64,000 nt of DNA from an uncultured Chitinophaga sp. (GCF_937874145.1 NZ_CALNBI010000433.1:1-64000), one strand, 5' to 3'. Shown: positions 7,675 through 16,751, numbered from the stretch's first letter. Program-made: numbers and translations. Notes: a model not told the origin generated them from the letters alone.

Positions 7675-10600
7675 ATGAACCGATTTATTACCAGGTCAAT
7701 TATTCCATGCTTATGCCTATTGATCGGATTTGTTGTTAACGCCCAGGCGCAGGTGAATACCGTGGAATTTGGCCAGAACCGGGTGCAGTACAAGAATTTC
7801 AAGTGGCGGTTCTATACGACCCGGCACTTCAATACGTACTTCGCACAGAACGGTCTCGAGCTTGGCAAGTACGTGGCGCAGGCTGCGGAAAGGGAGCTCC
7901 CCCAGCTGGAGGAGTTCATGGAGTTCACCTTCCGGCAGAAAGTGAATATTATTGTGTACAACAACTTCGCGGAGTTCAAGCAATCCAATGTGGGTATCGG
8001 GGTAGACTGGCAGAATACCGGTGGGGTGACGAAGCTCGTCGGCAACAAGCTCCTCGTCTATTTCGACGGCGACCATGCCAACCTCCGCCGCCAGATCCGC
8101 CAGGGTATTGCCCGGGTGATGCTGGAAACCCTCCTTTTCGGGGAGGATATCGGCGAGTTTGCGGGGAATGCGGTACTGATGGATTTCCCGAACTGGTTCA
8201 CCGACGGGTTTATCGCTTATGCCGCGGAAAACTGGAATCCCCAGCTCGACGACCAGCTGAAAGCCGCCCTCAACTCCGGCAAATACAATACTTTCAACCA
8301 GCTTACCTTCGACAAGCCCCTCCTGGCAGGCCAGGCATTCTGGTATTATGTCGAAAGCAAATACGGGAAAGACGCGGTGCCCTACCTCATGTACATCACC
8401 CGCATCAACCGCGGCCTGAAGAAAGGCTTCGAGCAGGTGCTGCACATGAAACCCAAAGCCGCACAGGCTGATTTCATGATCTGGTGGCGCAAGCGCTTCC
8501 AGGAAGACGGCCGCCGCCGCCGCCAGGTGACCCGTGGTACCGGCGTGATCTCCAACGAAATCGGCAAGAAAGACTACTACCGCTACGCCCCCAATCCCAA
8601 AAACAGTATGTACGCCGTGGTGGAATACAGCAAAGGAACGTACAAAGTGAAGATCAACCTGGGATGGACGACCAACAAAGTGCTCCTGAAATCCGGGGTG
8701 AAACAGCTCACTTCCAAGCTCGACCCCAATTACCCGCTGCTGGCCTGGAACCACAAAGGCAACCGCCTGGCCGTGGTATATGAGCACGAAGGCAAAACGC
8801 GCCTCATGGTCTACGACCTGATTTCCAAGATCACGATCAGGCAGGACCTCCCGATGTTCGACAGGATCATCGATATGAAGTTCTTCTTCGAATTCGACAA
8901 CTCCCTCCTGCTTTCCGCCGTGCGCAACGGTCATACCGATATCTTCACCTACAGCATGACCAACAGCAAGGTAGACCAGATCACCAACGACGTGTGGGAT
9001 GATCTCGATCCTTCCTTCGCCGCCTTCCCCGGCAAGAGCGGGATCATCTATTCCTCGAACCGCCCGGGCCCCAAAGCCCGTACGTCCGATACGGCGTTGC
9101 CGCATAACCGGTATAATGTTTTCATGGTCGACAACTGGAACAAATCTTCCGAAAAGCAGATTTCCCAGCTGACCGACCTGCCCTATGGCAACGCGCGCCT
9201 GCCCGTGCAGTATAATACTACGCACTTCACTTTCGTGAGCGACGCCAATGGTGTTTCCAACCGCTACGCAGGCTTCTTCCGGGCGGAGAAAGCGGGCGTG
9301 GATTCCCTGTACTTTATCGGTGCGGAGATCCTCCACAACCCTGACAAGGAAGAGCTGGATTCCGCGTTGATGGATTATGGCGCTACGGCACCCGATTCCA
9401 TCCAGGCCGTGGCCATCACCAACGACTCTACGTATGTGTTCCCCGTCACCAATTACCAGTATGGCATCAAGGAATCCCGGATCGCGGGCGACCAGGGAAT
9501 GGTGTCGGAAGTGGTGCAAATCGGGGACTGGAAGCGGTTGTATAAACTGAAAGTGGATACGAACACGCTGCGCAGGCGGAATGTGTCGGCCCGGCCCACC
9601 AACTTCAGGTTGCAGCAGATGCGCGACGACTCCATGCGCCTGGGTTTACCAAGTTATTACGCCCAGCCCGATACATCTAAACAGGCCAACTTCTTCCAGA
9701 ACGAGTTCGGCAACGAACCGGCTGAACCGGCCGCCCAGGAAGAGCAGCCGATGATCGCCGAGCGGAAAGAGCCGCCGGTGCTGAAAAGCGCGCGCCTCAG
9801 CAATTACAGGCTCAAATTCAGCTCCGATTACCTCGTGACGCAGATCGATAACTCGGTGCTGATGAACCGCTATCAGCCTTACTACGGCTGGCCCCAGGGC
9901 CCCATCCGCCTGACAGACCCCGTGAACGGCCTTATCCGCATCGGCGTGAGCGACCTGATGGAGGATGTCAAGTTCTCCGGCGCTTTCCGCGTGCCCCTGG
10001 CGCTCGACGGTACGGAGTACATGTTCTCCATGACCTACCTCAAAAAGCGTTTCGATTACAAATTGACGTATTACCGCCGGATGGAAAAACTCTCGTTCCG
10101 GAATGAGAACTCCCAGTTCTGGGGCTATCCGTCCAAAAATATCACCAATATCTACCAGGGCGAAGTGCGCTATCCGTTCGACCAGGTGCGCAGCATCCGG
10201 CTTTCCGCCGGCCTTCGCCGCGACGAAACGGTGGTACTGGGTAACGACAGCGCTTCCATCATGCAGCCCAATTACAAGGAAAACGCGGTACTGGCGCGGC
10301 TGGAGTATGTGCACGACAATGTGCTGAACCCCGCCATCAATATCTACAAAGGCACCCGTTTCAAAATCTACGGCGACCTGATCGCGCAGGTGTCCAGCAG
10401 CGATGCGTTCTTTGACCAGAAGTCCGTGAAAGGCAAGTTTACCTACAACATGGGTATCGATGCGCGCCATTACGTGGAGATCCACCGGAACTTCATCTGG
10501 GCTACCCGCATAGCTGCAGACCTTTCGTGGGGCTCGCGCAAGCTGATCTACTTCCTCGGCGGCGTCGACAACTGGATGGTGAAACCGGACATTTATTACA

Positions 10601-11043
10601 ACCGCGCTCCGAACGAGAACGAGAACTACGCCTACCAGACGCTGGCGGTGAACATGCGCGGTTACAAACAGAATATCCGCAACGGTAATAACGTGCTGCT
10701 GATGAACACGGAGCTCCGCCTGCCGGTGTTTACCACATTCATCGACAAACCGATCAACAGCGCGTTCCTCCGCAACTTCCAGCTGACGACCTTCATGGAC
10801 ATCGGTACCGCCTGGAACGAGAAACTGAAGTTCAAAGGCGCCAATTACACGGAATACGTTACGGCCGAAGGTGTGGTGATCCGCATCAAGGAAGGGTTCC
10901 TCGGGCCGTTCGTGGGCGGTTACGGCTTTGGCGCCCGCACCACGTTGCTCGGGTATTTCGTCCGCTTCGACGCGGGCTGGCCCATGACCGGATTCTTCCG
11001 CGGCAAGCCGCAGCTGACCTTCGGTTTGGGGGTTGACTTCTAA
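7675..11043 (+). CDS. Large outer-membrane protein: peptidase-like domain, TolB-type propeller and C-terminal beta-barrel
   Basis: This 1122-aa protein has a signal peptide ending in VVNAQA (about residues 1-26). The N-terminal ~270 residues resemble a gluzincin/peptidase MA-like fold, but the expected HExxH zinc motif is absent: the region reads IRQGIARVMLET. The next ~300 residues carry TolB/WD40-like blade texts such as YPLLAWNHKGNRLAVVYEHE and DPSFAAFPGKSGIIYSSNRP. The last ~350 residues look like an outer-membrane barrel (alternating aromatic strands, ending TFGLGVDF). I chose the ATG at 7675 because it opens the signal peptide; the frame extends 19 codons upstream. The function is unknown. 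The architecture suggests a surface or periplasm-facing scaffold anchored in the outer membrane. Confidence 0.8.
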   Translation: MNRFITRSIIPCLCLLIGFVVNAQAQVNTVEFGQNRVQYKNFKWRFYTTRHFNTYFAQNGLELGKYVAQAAERELPQLEEFMEFTFRQKVNIIVYNNFAEFKQSNVGIGVDWQNTGGVTKLVGNKLLVYFDGDHANLRRQIRQGIARVMLETLLFGEDIGEFAGNAVLMDFPNWFTDGFIAYAAENWNPQLDDQLKAALNSGKYNTFNQLTFDKPLLAGQAFWYYVESKYGKDAVPYLMYITRINRGLKKGFEQVLHMKPKAAQADFMIWWRKRFQEDGRRRRQVTRGTGVISNEIGKKDYYRYAPNPKNSMYAVVEYSKGTYKVKINLGWTTNKVLLKSGVKQLTSKLDPNYPLLAWNHKGNRLAVVYEHEGKTRLMVYDLISKITIRQDLPMFDRIIDMKFFFEFDNSLLLSAVRNGHTDIFTYSMTNSKVDQITNDVWDDLDPSFAAFPGKSGIIYSSNRPGPKARTSDTALPHNRYNVFMVDNWNKSSEKQISQLTDLPYGNARLPVQYNTTHFTFVSDANGVSNRYAGFFRAEKAGVDSLYFIGAEILHNPDKEELDSALMDYGATAPDSIQAVAITNDSTYVFPVTNYQYGIKESRIAGDQGMVSEVVQIGDWKRLYKLKVDTNTLRRRNVSARPTNFRLQQMRDDSMRLGLPSYYAQPDTSKQANFFQNEFGNEPAEPAAQEEQPMIAERKEPPVLKSARLSNYRLKFSSDYLVTQIDNSVLMNRYQPYYGWPQGPIRLTDPVNGLIRIGVSDLMEDVKFSGAFRVPLALDGTEYMFSMTYLKKRFDYKLTYYRRMEKLSFRNENSQFWGYPSKNITNIYQGEVRYPFDQVRSIRLSAGLRRDETVVLGNDSASIMQPNYKENAVLARLEYVHDNVLNPAINIYKGTRFKIYGDLIAQVSSSDAFFDQKSVKGKFTYNMGIDARHYVEIHRNFIWATRIAADLSWGSRKLIYFLGGVDNWMVKPDIYYNRAPNENENYAYQTLAVNMRGYKQNIRNGNNVLLMNTELRLPVFTTFIDKPINSAFLRNFQLTTFMDIGTAWNEKLKFKGANYTEYVTAEGVVIRIKEGFLGPFVGGYGFGARTTLLGYFVRFDAGWPMTGFFRGKPQLTFGLGVDF

Positions 11044-11064
11044 AGAATATAAACTTCGATACAC

Positions 11065-11097
11065 AAAAAAGCCGGCTACATGAGCCGGCTTTTTTTA
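11065..11097. terminator. Bidirectional intrinsic terminator
   Basis: AGCCGGCT (11070-11077) and AGCCGGCT (11083-11090) form an 8-bp stem. It has an A-run on the left and a T-run on the right, so it can stop both the rightward outer-membrane gene and the leftward kinase gene. Confidence 0.9.
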
Positions 11098-11451
11098 TAG
11101 CATTTTGGGAAGGAAGATGCACCCCGCGGCTACGACCGCCGCGATGGCGGCAAGGAGTACAGCGCCGGCGGCGATGTCTTTGATATTTTTCACGAGGGGA
11201 TGATGCCCGGGATGGAGCAGGTCCATGGATTTCTCAATGGCGGTATTGAGCAGTTCGGCGGTCCATACGCCGCCGGTGGCGATGGCGATAACGGCCCATT
11301 CGCCGGGGGAGCATTGGAACCAGCAACCTGCGGCGACAACGGCGGCTGTGGCTGCGAGGTGGATGCGGGCATTGGGTTCGGTGCGGAGCGCGGCAGCAAT
11401 TCCGCGGAATGCGTTGCGGAAGCTGCCGGCGAGTCCTGTGCTGCGGTTCAT
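11095..11451 (-). CDS. Diacylglycerol/undecaprenol kinase family protein (DgkA-like)
   Basis: This 118-aa integral membrane kinase has three hydrophobic segments. The signature AELLNTAIE matches the ExxNTAIE catalytic motif, and KNIKDIAAGAV matches the second conserved patch. Gram-negative members phosphorylate diacylglycerol; many others phosphorylate undecaprenol. The substrate is not decided here. The ATG at 11451 overlaps the stop of the upstream regulator gene (TGATG), so translation is likely coupled. It is the last gene of a three-gene operon with a winged-helix regulator and a membrane protein. Confidence 0.9.
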   Translation of the reverse strand: MNRSTGLAGSFRNAFRGIAAALRTEPNARIHLAATAAVVAAGCWFQCSPGEWAVIAIATGGVWTAELLNTAIEKSMDLLHPGHHPLVKNIKDIAAGAVLLAAIAAVVAAGCIFLPKML

Positions 11452-11747
11452 CACTGTGTGAATTTGATCATGGCTTCCAATGCGGCGAGGTGGCCTTTGA
11501 AGGCTTTTTCGCCGGCTTTGGTAATGGAATAGGTGGTATTGGTTTTCCGGCCCACAAATCCCTTGTGCACTTTGATGTATGCGTTTTCCTCCAGCGTGGA
11601 GAGGTGCGAGGCCAGGTTGCCGTCGGTCACGTCCAGCATGGCTTTGAGGTCGTTGAAGCTGACTTCTTCATTGACGATCAGCACGCTCATCACGCCCAGC
11701 CGGATGCGGCTTTCAAAAAGTTTATTCAGATGCTCGATCGGATTCAT
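11451..11747 (-). CDS. Small winged-helix transcriptional regulator
   Basis: This 98-aa protein consists essentially of one winged helix-turn-helix domain. VSFNDLKAMLDVTDGNLASHLSTLEENAYI is the HTH region (about residues 29-58) and GRKTNTTYSITKAGEKAF is the wing. This is the short ArsR/MarR-like type common in Bacteroidota next to small membrane proteins. It has no sensor domain and no metal-binding cysteines. It sits 12 nt after the membrane-protein gene and overlaps the kinase gene, so it probably controls its own operon. Confidence 0.85.
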   Translation of the reverse strand: MNPIEHLNKLFESRIRLGVMSVLIVNEEVSFNDLKAMLDVTDGNLASHLSTLEENAYIKVHKGFVGRKTNTTYSITKAGEKAFKGHLAALEAMIKFTQ

Positions 11748-11759
11748 GCAAACCGGGGT

Positions 11760-12422
11760 TTAAGCGCCCTGCGGGGCGCGTTCGTATTTCCACCACATGA
11801 TGATGCCGTAAAGAATATGTACCACACCAAAACCCAGGGCCCAGAAGAAGAGGCCATTTCCGAGCCAGAAGGTGGCGAGGATGCCGAGGCCGGTTTCGAT
11901 GAAGCCGACGTAGCGGAGCTCCGGCATGGTGAATTTGCTGGCGTTGATGAGGGCCAGGCCGTAAAACACCAGGCAGGCGGGCGATACGAATCCGTAAAAA
12001 CCATTGTAAATCATGCCGAGGATGAAGAGGCCGCCGGCGAAAAGGGGAACGGCGAGGTTGAAGACGACTTTGCGGGCGGTGGCGTCCCAGATGGGGAGGC
12101 CCTGTTGCCGGGCTTTGCGCCAGGTAAAGTAGCTCCCGGTGGTGAGGGCGCATAGCAATACGGCGGCAGCGATAAGCAGTAGTTTGAGGATGAGGACGTT
12201 CACGTTGCCGGAACCATCGTAGGCCGCGCCGTCGTAGGATTCGTAGGAAACCGGGCTGCCGTTGCGGTAATCGTCCAGGATGCGCCAGGCGAACCATGCG
12301 CCGATAAGGCCGCTCAGTCCCGCGCCCACACCGCCCAGTCCGCTGAGCGACATGAAACGGGTGCTGCGTTCCATGATGCGCTTGATGTCTTTAAGGGTAT
12401 CGAGATGTTGTTGCTCGTTCAT
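11760..12422 (-). CDS. Polytopic membrane protein of unknown function
   Basis: This 220-aa protein has about six hydrophobic segments after a short charged N-terminus (MNEQQHLDTLKDIKRIMERS). I recognise no enzymatic motif. The frame has an earlier ATG at 12455. I use 12422 because a TAGCTTTG promoter box at 12443-12450 overlaps that earlier start. It heads an operon with a winged-helix regulator and a DgkA-like kinase. Membrane protein plus tiny winged-helix regulator pairs are common in Bacteroidota, and the membrane protein may be the regulator's main target. Confidence 0.7.
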   Translation of the reverse strand: MNEQQHLDTLKDIKRIMERSTRFMSLSGLGGVGAGLSGLIGAWFAWRILDDYRNGSPVSYESYDGAAYDGSGNVNVLILKLLLIAAAVLLCALTTGSYFTWRKARQQGLPIWDATARKVVFNLAVPLFAGGLFILGMIYNGFYGFVSPACLVFYGLALINASKFTMPELRYVGFIETGLGILATFWLGNGLFFWALGFGVVHILYGIIMWWKYERAPQGA

Positions 12423-12761
12423 AGCGAAAGCACTTTGTACATCAAAGCTAGTCATAATTGTGGAAAAAGGGGCATAGAAGGGGGCTGATGAAAATCTGGC
12501 ATGTTATTCCCTTTATATAGGGGTAACGGGTATGGGCGTGCGTTTATAGAAGGCAGGGGTTTCCGGGGTTTCCCGGGTGCGGCGGCGCTAGATAAAAGCG
12601 GTGAAGATTTCTGCTGCGGGGGGCTCGCGGCGGGAATCCGGGGGAACCTCCGGCCGGAGGGGTTTCCAGGCTGAACACACGCGCCTGCCGATTGTTATAA
12701 AACGGTCCCATTTATCACGGGCTCAAGTAATTCGTCCGAAAATATCTAATTTGCCTCGCAA
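12423..12761. other. Divergent intergenic region, 339 nt
   Basis: No ORF is supported here. Two symmetric elements are visible: CCCTTTATATAGGGG (12509-12523), similar to the core of the palindrome near mfd, and a perfect 14-nt G+C palindrome CCTCCGGCCGGAGG at 12647-12660. The stretch just before the next gene reads TATCTAATTTGCC, an imperfect -7 box. Confidence 0.5.
12443..12450 (-). promoter_or_regulatory. -7 promoter element of the membrane protein/regulator/kinase operon
   Basis: TAGCTTTG, an exact TAnnTTTG match, lies 20 nt before the ATG at 12422. It is the reason for rejecting the upstream start at 12455. Confidence 0.5.
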
Positions 12762-15269
12762 ATGAACGGCTGGAAACGAACCATAGCTTTAGTAATAACG
12801 ATCATCAGCTTCTTACCCCTCACTGCGCAGCATAAAGTAAAGGGAATTGTTAAAGACGCGCACACCCAGGAACTGATCCCCTTTGCCACACTGCAATTTG
12901 TGGGCACCAATACCGGCATGGTCACCGACGCCGAAGGCGCCTTCCTCTTCGAGCTCCCTTCCATCCCTTCAGACTCCCTCCTCGTCCGCGTCATGGGATA
13001 CGCCAGAACCGTCCTGTTCGTAGACCGCAAACTCCCCGAACAAACCCTCATCTTCGAAATCTCCCGCGGCGACGTTTCCCTCAAAACATACGAAGTAAAG
13101 GCCAACGTCAATTTCGCGCTGATCCTGCTCCGGAATATCGTCCGCCGGAAACCGTATAATAACTACGACCGCCTCGAAAGTTACAAATACGAAATTTACA
13201 ATAAGCTGGAGCTCGACATCAAAAACCTCAATACCGTCAAACTCGCCAAAAACCGCTTCTCCAAACCTTTCGCTTTCATCCTGAAGAATATCGACAGCAC
13301 CACGGAAAACCAGCCCTTCCTGCCCGTCTTCCTCACCGAAAGCATTTCCGATTACTATTTCCAGCGCAACCCGAAAAAGACGAAAGAGATCATCAAGGCT
13401 TCGCGCACTTCCGGGCTCGACAACGAAAGCGTTACCAAGTTCCTCGGCGGGATGTACCAGAACATCAATGTATACGACAATTTCATCCCGGTGTTCGACA
13501 AAAGCTTCGTGAGCCCTATCGCCAACAACGGCAACCTGTTCTATAATTACCGCATCACCGATACGCAATACATCGCCAATCACCGTTTCATCCGCATGAA
13601 CTTCGAGCCGCGGCGCAAAGGCGAGAACGCTTTCATCGGCGACCTTTGGGTGATGGATTCAACCTTCGCCATCCAAAAAATGAGCATGGCGGTGCCGAAT
13701 GACGCGAATATCAACTTCGTCCGCAAGATCTCGCTGGTGCAGGAGTTCAAACCTTTCCCCGACAGCAGTGGCTGGTTCCTGGCGAAAGATAAATTCGTGG
13801 TCGACTTCTGGACGCCCAGCCCCAAGCCCACCAAAACCCTGGAATTCATCGGACGGAAAACGACGACGTACGAAGACCTGGTGTACAACGATACCGCGGT
13901 CACCAACCTGTTTTCCGAGAAGCGTTATCCCCAGAACATCGTGGTGGCCGACAGTGCGAGGGTGCGTACCGATTCGTTCTGGGCCGGCCACCGGCACGAA
14001 ACGCTGAGCCACAACGAGCAGGCCATTTACAACATGGTGGACACGCTGCAGAAGATGCCCCTCTTCCAGAAGTATTCCAACACCATCCGCTTCCTGGCAA
14101 CGGGATATAAACCGTTCGGTCCGATTGAATGGGGACCGTACTGGTACCTCTTTTCCCAAAACCGCCTGGAAGGCTTCAGGGCCCGCCTCGACCTGGGCAC
14201 CACTCCGCAGTTCCATAAAGACCTTTACCTCAACGGATACCTGGCCTACGGCTTCGGCGACGACCGTTTCAAGGGCAAATTATCCGCCCTCTACCTGCTG
14301 AAGCGCCATCCGCGGATGTATGTGTACGGATCGTTCGTCCGCGACCTCGATAACGGCGCGAGCTACTACGATGAGGTGGGAACAGACAACATCTTCACCC
14401 TTGCCATCCGCAAGCCTGGCGTGCCGCAGAAGTTCATGCAGATCGAAGAGAAGCGGGCGGAGTTCTTCAAAGAATATTTCAGCGGTTTCTCCCATCACTT
14501 TTCGGTGGTGCATAAACAGTTCATGCCTTATGCGCCTCTTCCCGGCGGCGCCACGTTCCCCCACAGCGGCGGCAAAACCGACCCTTACACCAACCTCGAA
14601 GTAGCGGTAAAGCTGCGTTACGCCTTCCGCGAAGAGTTCCTGGAAGGGAATTACTACCGCTTCAGCCTGGGCAGCAAATACCCCATCGTGGAATTGAAAT
14701 ACGCGCTGGGCGTGAAGGGCATCTGGAAGAGCAATTACAGCTACCACAAAACGTCGTTCACCGTGTCCGACTACCTGAAGGTGGCGCCGTTCGGCCAGTT
14801 GTATTACAATTTCTTCGGCGGCAAGATCTTCAACACCACCCTGCCCTATCCGCTGCTGGAAATCCATCCCGGCAACGAAATCTACTATTACAACAAGTAT
14901 GCGTTCAACATGATGAACCGGTATGAGTTCATCAGCGATCAATACGCCGGCTTCAACCTGGAGCATACCCTCGGCAACGGGATCTTCAATTACATCCCGC
15001 TGGTCCGCAAGCTGAAGTTCCGCCAGTTCTGGACGGCCAAAGGCGTGATCGGCAGCCTGTCGGACAGGAACCGCGCGCTCAACTTCCAGTCCGGATATCC
15101 TTTCAAGACGCTTGAAGGCCATCCCTACATCGAGCTGGGAACAGGTGTGGAGAACATCCTGAAGTTCATCCGGGTCGACTTTGTATGGCGGGTGGCGCCC
15201 AAGCCGTTACCGGCGGAAATCAACAACAAGAAGTTCGGTATTTTCGGGAGTTTCCGGTTGCAGTTCTAG
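12762..15269 (+). CDS. DUF5686-type outer-membrane protein with N-terminal carboxypeptidase-regulatory-like domain
   Basis: This 835-aa protein has a signal peptide ending in LPLTAQ (about residue 23). A CarboxypepD_reg-like/CNA-B-like beta-sandwich follows (about 24-110: VKGIVKDAHTQELIPFATLQF, TDAEGAF). A long middle region and a C-terminal barrel complete it, ending in FGIFGSFRLQF. This layout matches the Bacteroidota DUF5686 proteins, which are predicted outer-membrane proteins of unknown role. It lacks a TonB plug domain, so it is not a SusC-type transporter. Its stop overlaps the convergent XRE gene by 4 nt. Confidence 0.82.
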   Translation: MNGWKRTIALVITIISFLPLTAQHKVKGIVKDAHTQELIPFATLQFVGTNTGMVTDAEGAFLFELPSIPSDSLLVRVMGYARTVLFVDRKLPEQTLIFEISRGDVSLKTYEVKANVNFALILLRNIVRRKPYNNYDRLESYKYEIYNKLELDIKNLNTVKLAKNRFSKPFAFILKNIDSTTENQPFLPVFLTESISDYYFQRNPKKTKEIIKASRTSGLDNESVTKFLGGMYQNINVYDNFIPVFDKSFVSPIANNGNLFYNYRITDTQYIANHRFIRMNFEPRRKGENAFIGDLWVMDSTFAIQKMSMAVPNDANINFVRKISLVQEFKPFPDSSGWFLAKDKFVVDFWTPSPKPTKTLEFIGRKTTTYEDLVYNDTAVTNLFSEKRYPQNIVVADSARVRTDSFWAGHRHETLSHNEQAIYNMVDTLQKMPLFQKYSNTIRFLATGYKPFGPIEWGPYWYLFSQNRLEGFRARLDLGTTPQFHKDLYLNGYLAYGFGDDRFKGKLSALYLLKRHPRMYVYGSFVRDLDNGASYYDEVGTDNIFTLAIRKPGVPQKFMQIEEKRAEFFKEYFSGFSHHFSVVHKQFMPYAPLPGGATFPHSGGKTDPYTNLEVAVKLRYAFREEFLEGNYYRFSLGSKYPIVELKYALGVKGIWKSNYSYHKTSFTVSDYLKVAPFGQLYYNFFGGKIFNTTLPYPLLEIHPGNEIYYYNKYAFNMMNRYEFISDQYAGFNLEHTLGNGIFNYIPLVRKLKFRQFWTAKGVIGSLSDRNRALNFQSGYPFKTLEGHPYIELGTGVENILKFIRVDFVWRVAPKPLPAEINNKKFGIFGSFRLQF

Positions 15270-15691
15270 GCGTCGGAGGCTTTGGCACGGCGGGTGGTTT
15301 CCCGGGCGAGGGGCTTGAGCATGGCCTGCATGATGCGCAGGTGCTCATTCATCAGCTGGTCGAGCTTCTGCACGGAGTCCCGCAGCGACACCACCATTTC
15401 CTTCATCAACAATTTATCCTGCCGGAAGTACGCGAGGAGATCCTGGAGGTCCTTCTCCGGGAGGCCTTTCTTCAGCTGCCGCTGCTCCGGCGGCTGCTCG
15501 TTGAAAAACTCCGTAAAATGCACGTCCAGCACCTCCGCGATCTGCATCAGCCGCTCGATCGTAAGGCGCTTCGTGTCATTCCGCTCTATGTTGCCATAGG
15601 CCGTGGAGCCGATGTTCAGCCGTACTGCCATGTATTCCTGCGTCAGGTTGCGGAACTCCCGCAACCGGCGGATCGTTTTACCTACGTTCAT
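15266..15691 (-). CDS. XRE-family helix-turn-helix regulator
   Basis: This 141-aa regulator has an N-terminal XRE/Cro-type HTH (residues 5-60: GKTIRRLREFRNLTQEYMAV, STAYGNIERN). A C-terminal helical tail follows (about 80-130), likely for dimerisation. The frame is open for 56 more codons upstream, but the ATG at 15691 gives the canonical HTH start and a well-spaced promoter lies 46 nt before it. The word CGGAGA occurs three times between 15731 and 15809 around that promoter, which could be an autoregulatory operator. Target genes are unknown. Confidence 0.88.
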   Translation of the reverse strand: MNVGKTIRRLREFRNLTQEYMAVRLNIGSTAYGNIERNDTKRLTIERLMQIAEVLDVHFTEFFNEQPPEQRQLKKGLPEKDLQDLLAYFRQDKLLMKEMVVSLRDSVQKLDQLMNEHLRIMQAMLKPLARETTRRAKASDA

Positions 15692-15736
15692 ATGGAAGGT
15701 CTTTGTGAATCGAAGCGGGTTAACAATTCTTCTCCG

Positions 15737-15767
15737 CAATATTAACGAGTCGGGGAACACCCACCAA
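15737..15767 (-). promoter_or_regulatory. Promoter of the XRE regulator (TTG-N20-TAATATTG)
   Basis: TAATATTG (15737-15744) has one mismatch to TAnnTTTG. A TTG at 15765-15767 is spaced by 20 nt, within the Bacteroidota range. CGGAGA words flank it at 15731-15736 and 15772-15777 (minus strand) and at 15804-15809 (plus strand). Confidence 0.5.
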
Positions 15768-15840
15768 ACAATCTCCGTAAATGCAAGAAGTTCTCTTCTA
15801 ACTCGGAGAATATCCCGGAAAATCAAAGATTTGGGGAAAT

Positions 15841-15866
15841 AAAAATGCGCCCGTTTCAAGGCGCAT
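15841..15866 (-). terminator. Terminator of the gcvH-vanZ operon
   Basis: ATGCGCC (15845-15851) / GGCGCAT (15860-15866) is followed on the minus strand by TTTTTATTTCC. It lies 36 nt after the vanZ-like stop. Confidence 0.7.
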
Positions 15867-15902
15867 ACATTTTCAATAAGTCGTTATTCCCGGCGGAAAA
15901 AC

Positions 15903-16325
15903 CTACTTGAGGAACCGCTTTCCGATGTACCGGAAAATGAGCGCGCCCGCAACAGCGCCCGCCGCATCCGCCGCAAGGTCCCACAGGTCAAAGCTCCGGT
16001 TGGCCACCAGGTATTTCTGGATAAACTCGATCGCAAGCCCGTAAGCCGTCACGCACAATACGATCAGCGACAGCATCCCCGCCCCGATGTACCCGTGATG
16101 CCGGTAATACCCGTACGCCAACAGCAACACCATCCCCCCGAAAAGGAAAAAATGCGCCACCTTGTCCACGTGCATGAAGTCGAGGAAGCCGACCTGCGGA
16201 ACCGCCTTGCCCGGCATTGTGCATAAAAATAGTATGAGGATGATCCATCCCGCTGCGGGCAGATAATAACGGATCATCCTCATACTAAATGTGTCTTTAT
16301 TTCTTGATGACTGTGTCTCAGGCAT
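15903..16325 (-). CDS. VanZ-like family membrane protein
   Basis: This 140-aa protein has four hydrophobic segments. The VanZ-like pattern is visible in VDKVAHFFLFGGMVLLLAYG and in the late IEFIQKYLVANRSFDLWDLAADAAGAV. The role of these proteins is poorly defined; the name comes from a teicoplanin-resistance locus. The ATG at 16325 lies 5 nt after the gcvH stop, so the two genes form an operon. An internal start at M15 or M17 (MRMIRYYLPAAG) is possible and would remove a charged N-terminus. Confidence 0.82.
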   Translation of the reverse strand: MPETQSSRNKDTFSMRMIRYYLPAAGWIILILFLCTMPGKAVPQVGFLDFMHVDKVAHFFLFGGMVLLLAYGYYRHHGYIGAGMLSLIVLCVTAYGLAIEFIQKYLVANRSFDLWDLAADAAGAVAGALIFRYIGKRFLK

Positions 16326-16330
16326 AATGT

Positions 16331-16711
16331 TTATTCGCCTACCAGCGCTTTGTACTGGTCGGCCGTCAGCAGGCCTTCCACGTCGGCAGGGTTGTTTACA
16401 GTGATCGTCACCATCCAGCCCTCACCATACGGGTCGGTATTTACCAGGTCGGGGCTGCCGTCCAGCGCGGGGTTCACCTCGCCAATGGTGCCGGCAACGG
16501 GCAGGAACAGGTCGGAAACGGTTTTTACCGCCTCTACGGTGCCAAAAACCTCTTCGGCACCCAGCGACTTGCCGGTCGTGGAAATGTCCACGAACACGAT
16601 ATCGCCCAGTTCACGTTGTGCGAAATCGGTAATACCGATTTTCGCTGTGTTCCCTTCTAATAATACCCACTCGTGGTCTTTGGTGTAACGCAGTTGCGAC
16701 GGAAAATTCAT
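16331..16711 (-). CDS. gcvH: Glycine cleavage system H protein
   Basis: This 126-aa lipoyl-carrier protein shuttles the aminomethyl group between the P, T and L proteins of the glycine cleavage system. The lipoylation site is K63 in GTVEAVKTVSDL, and the N-terminus LRYTKDHEWV is family-typical. No other gcv gene is nearby, as often in Bacteroidota. It is followed by a vanZ-like gene in the same operon. A perfect 7-bp inverted repeat (16729-16751) sits 18 nt upstream of the ATG and could be an operator. Confidence 0.96.
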   Translation of the reverse strand: MNFPSQLRYTKDHEWVLLEGNTAKIGITDFAQRELGDIVFVDISTTGKSLGAEEVFGTVEAVKTVSDLFLPVAGTIGEVNPALDGSPDLVNTDPYGEGWMVTITVNNPADVEGLLTADQYKALVGE

Positions 16712-16728
16712 GTCAAGTTTGATTTTGA

Positions 16729-16751
16729 GCGGTAAAAATAAAGATTACCGC
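16729..16751. repeat. Inverted repeat upstream of gcvH
   Basis: GCGGTAA (16729-16735) and TTACCGC (16745-16751) are perfect complements separated by 9 nt of A+T-rich sequence, in the gcvH promoter region. There is no T-run suited to termination. Confidence 0.45.

Noticed and set aside
7717..9519. 600-codon open frame antisense to the large outer-membrane gene
   Set aside because: Same third-position bias artefact; no motif, and the plus-strand gene is well supported.
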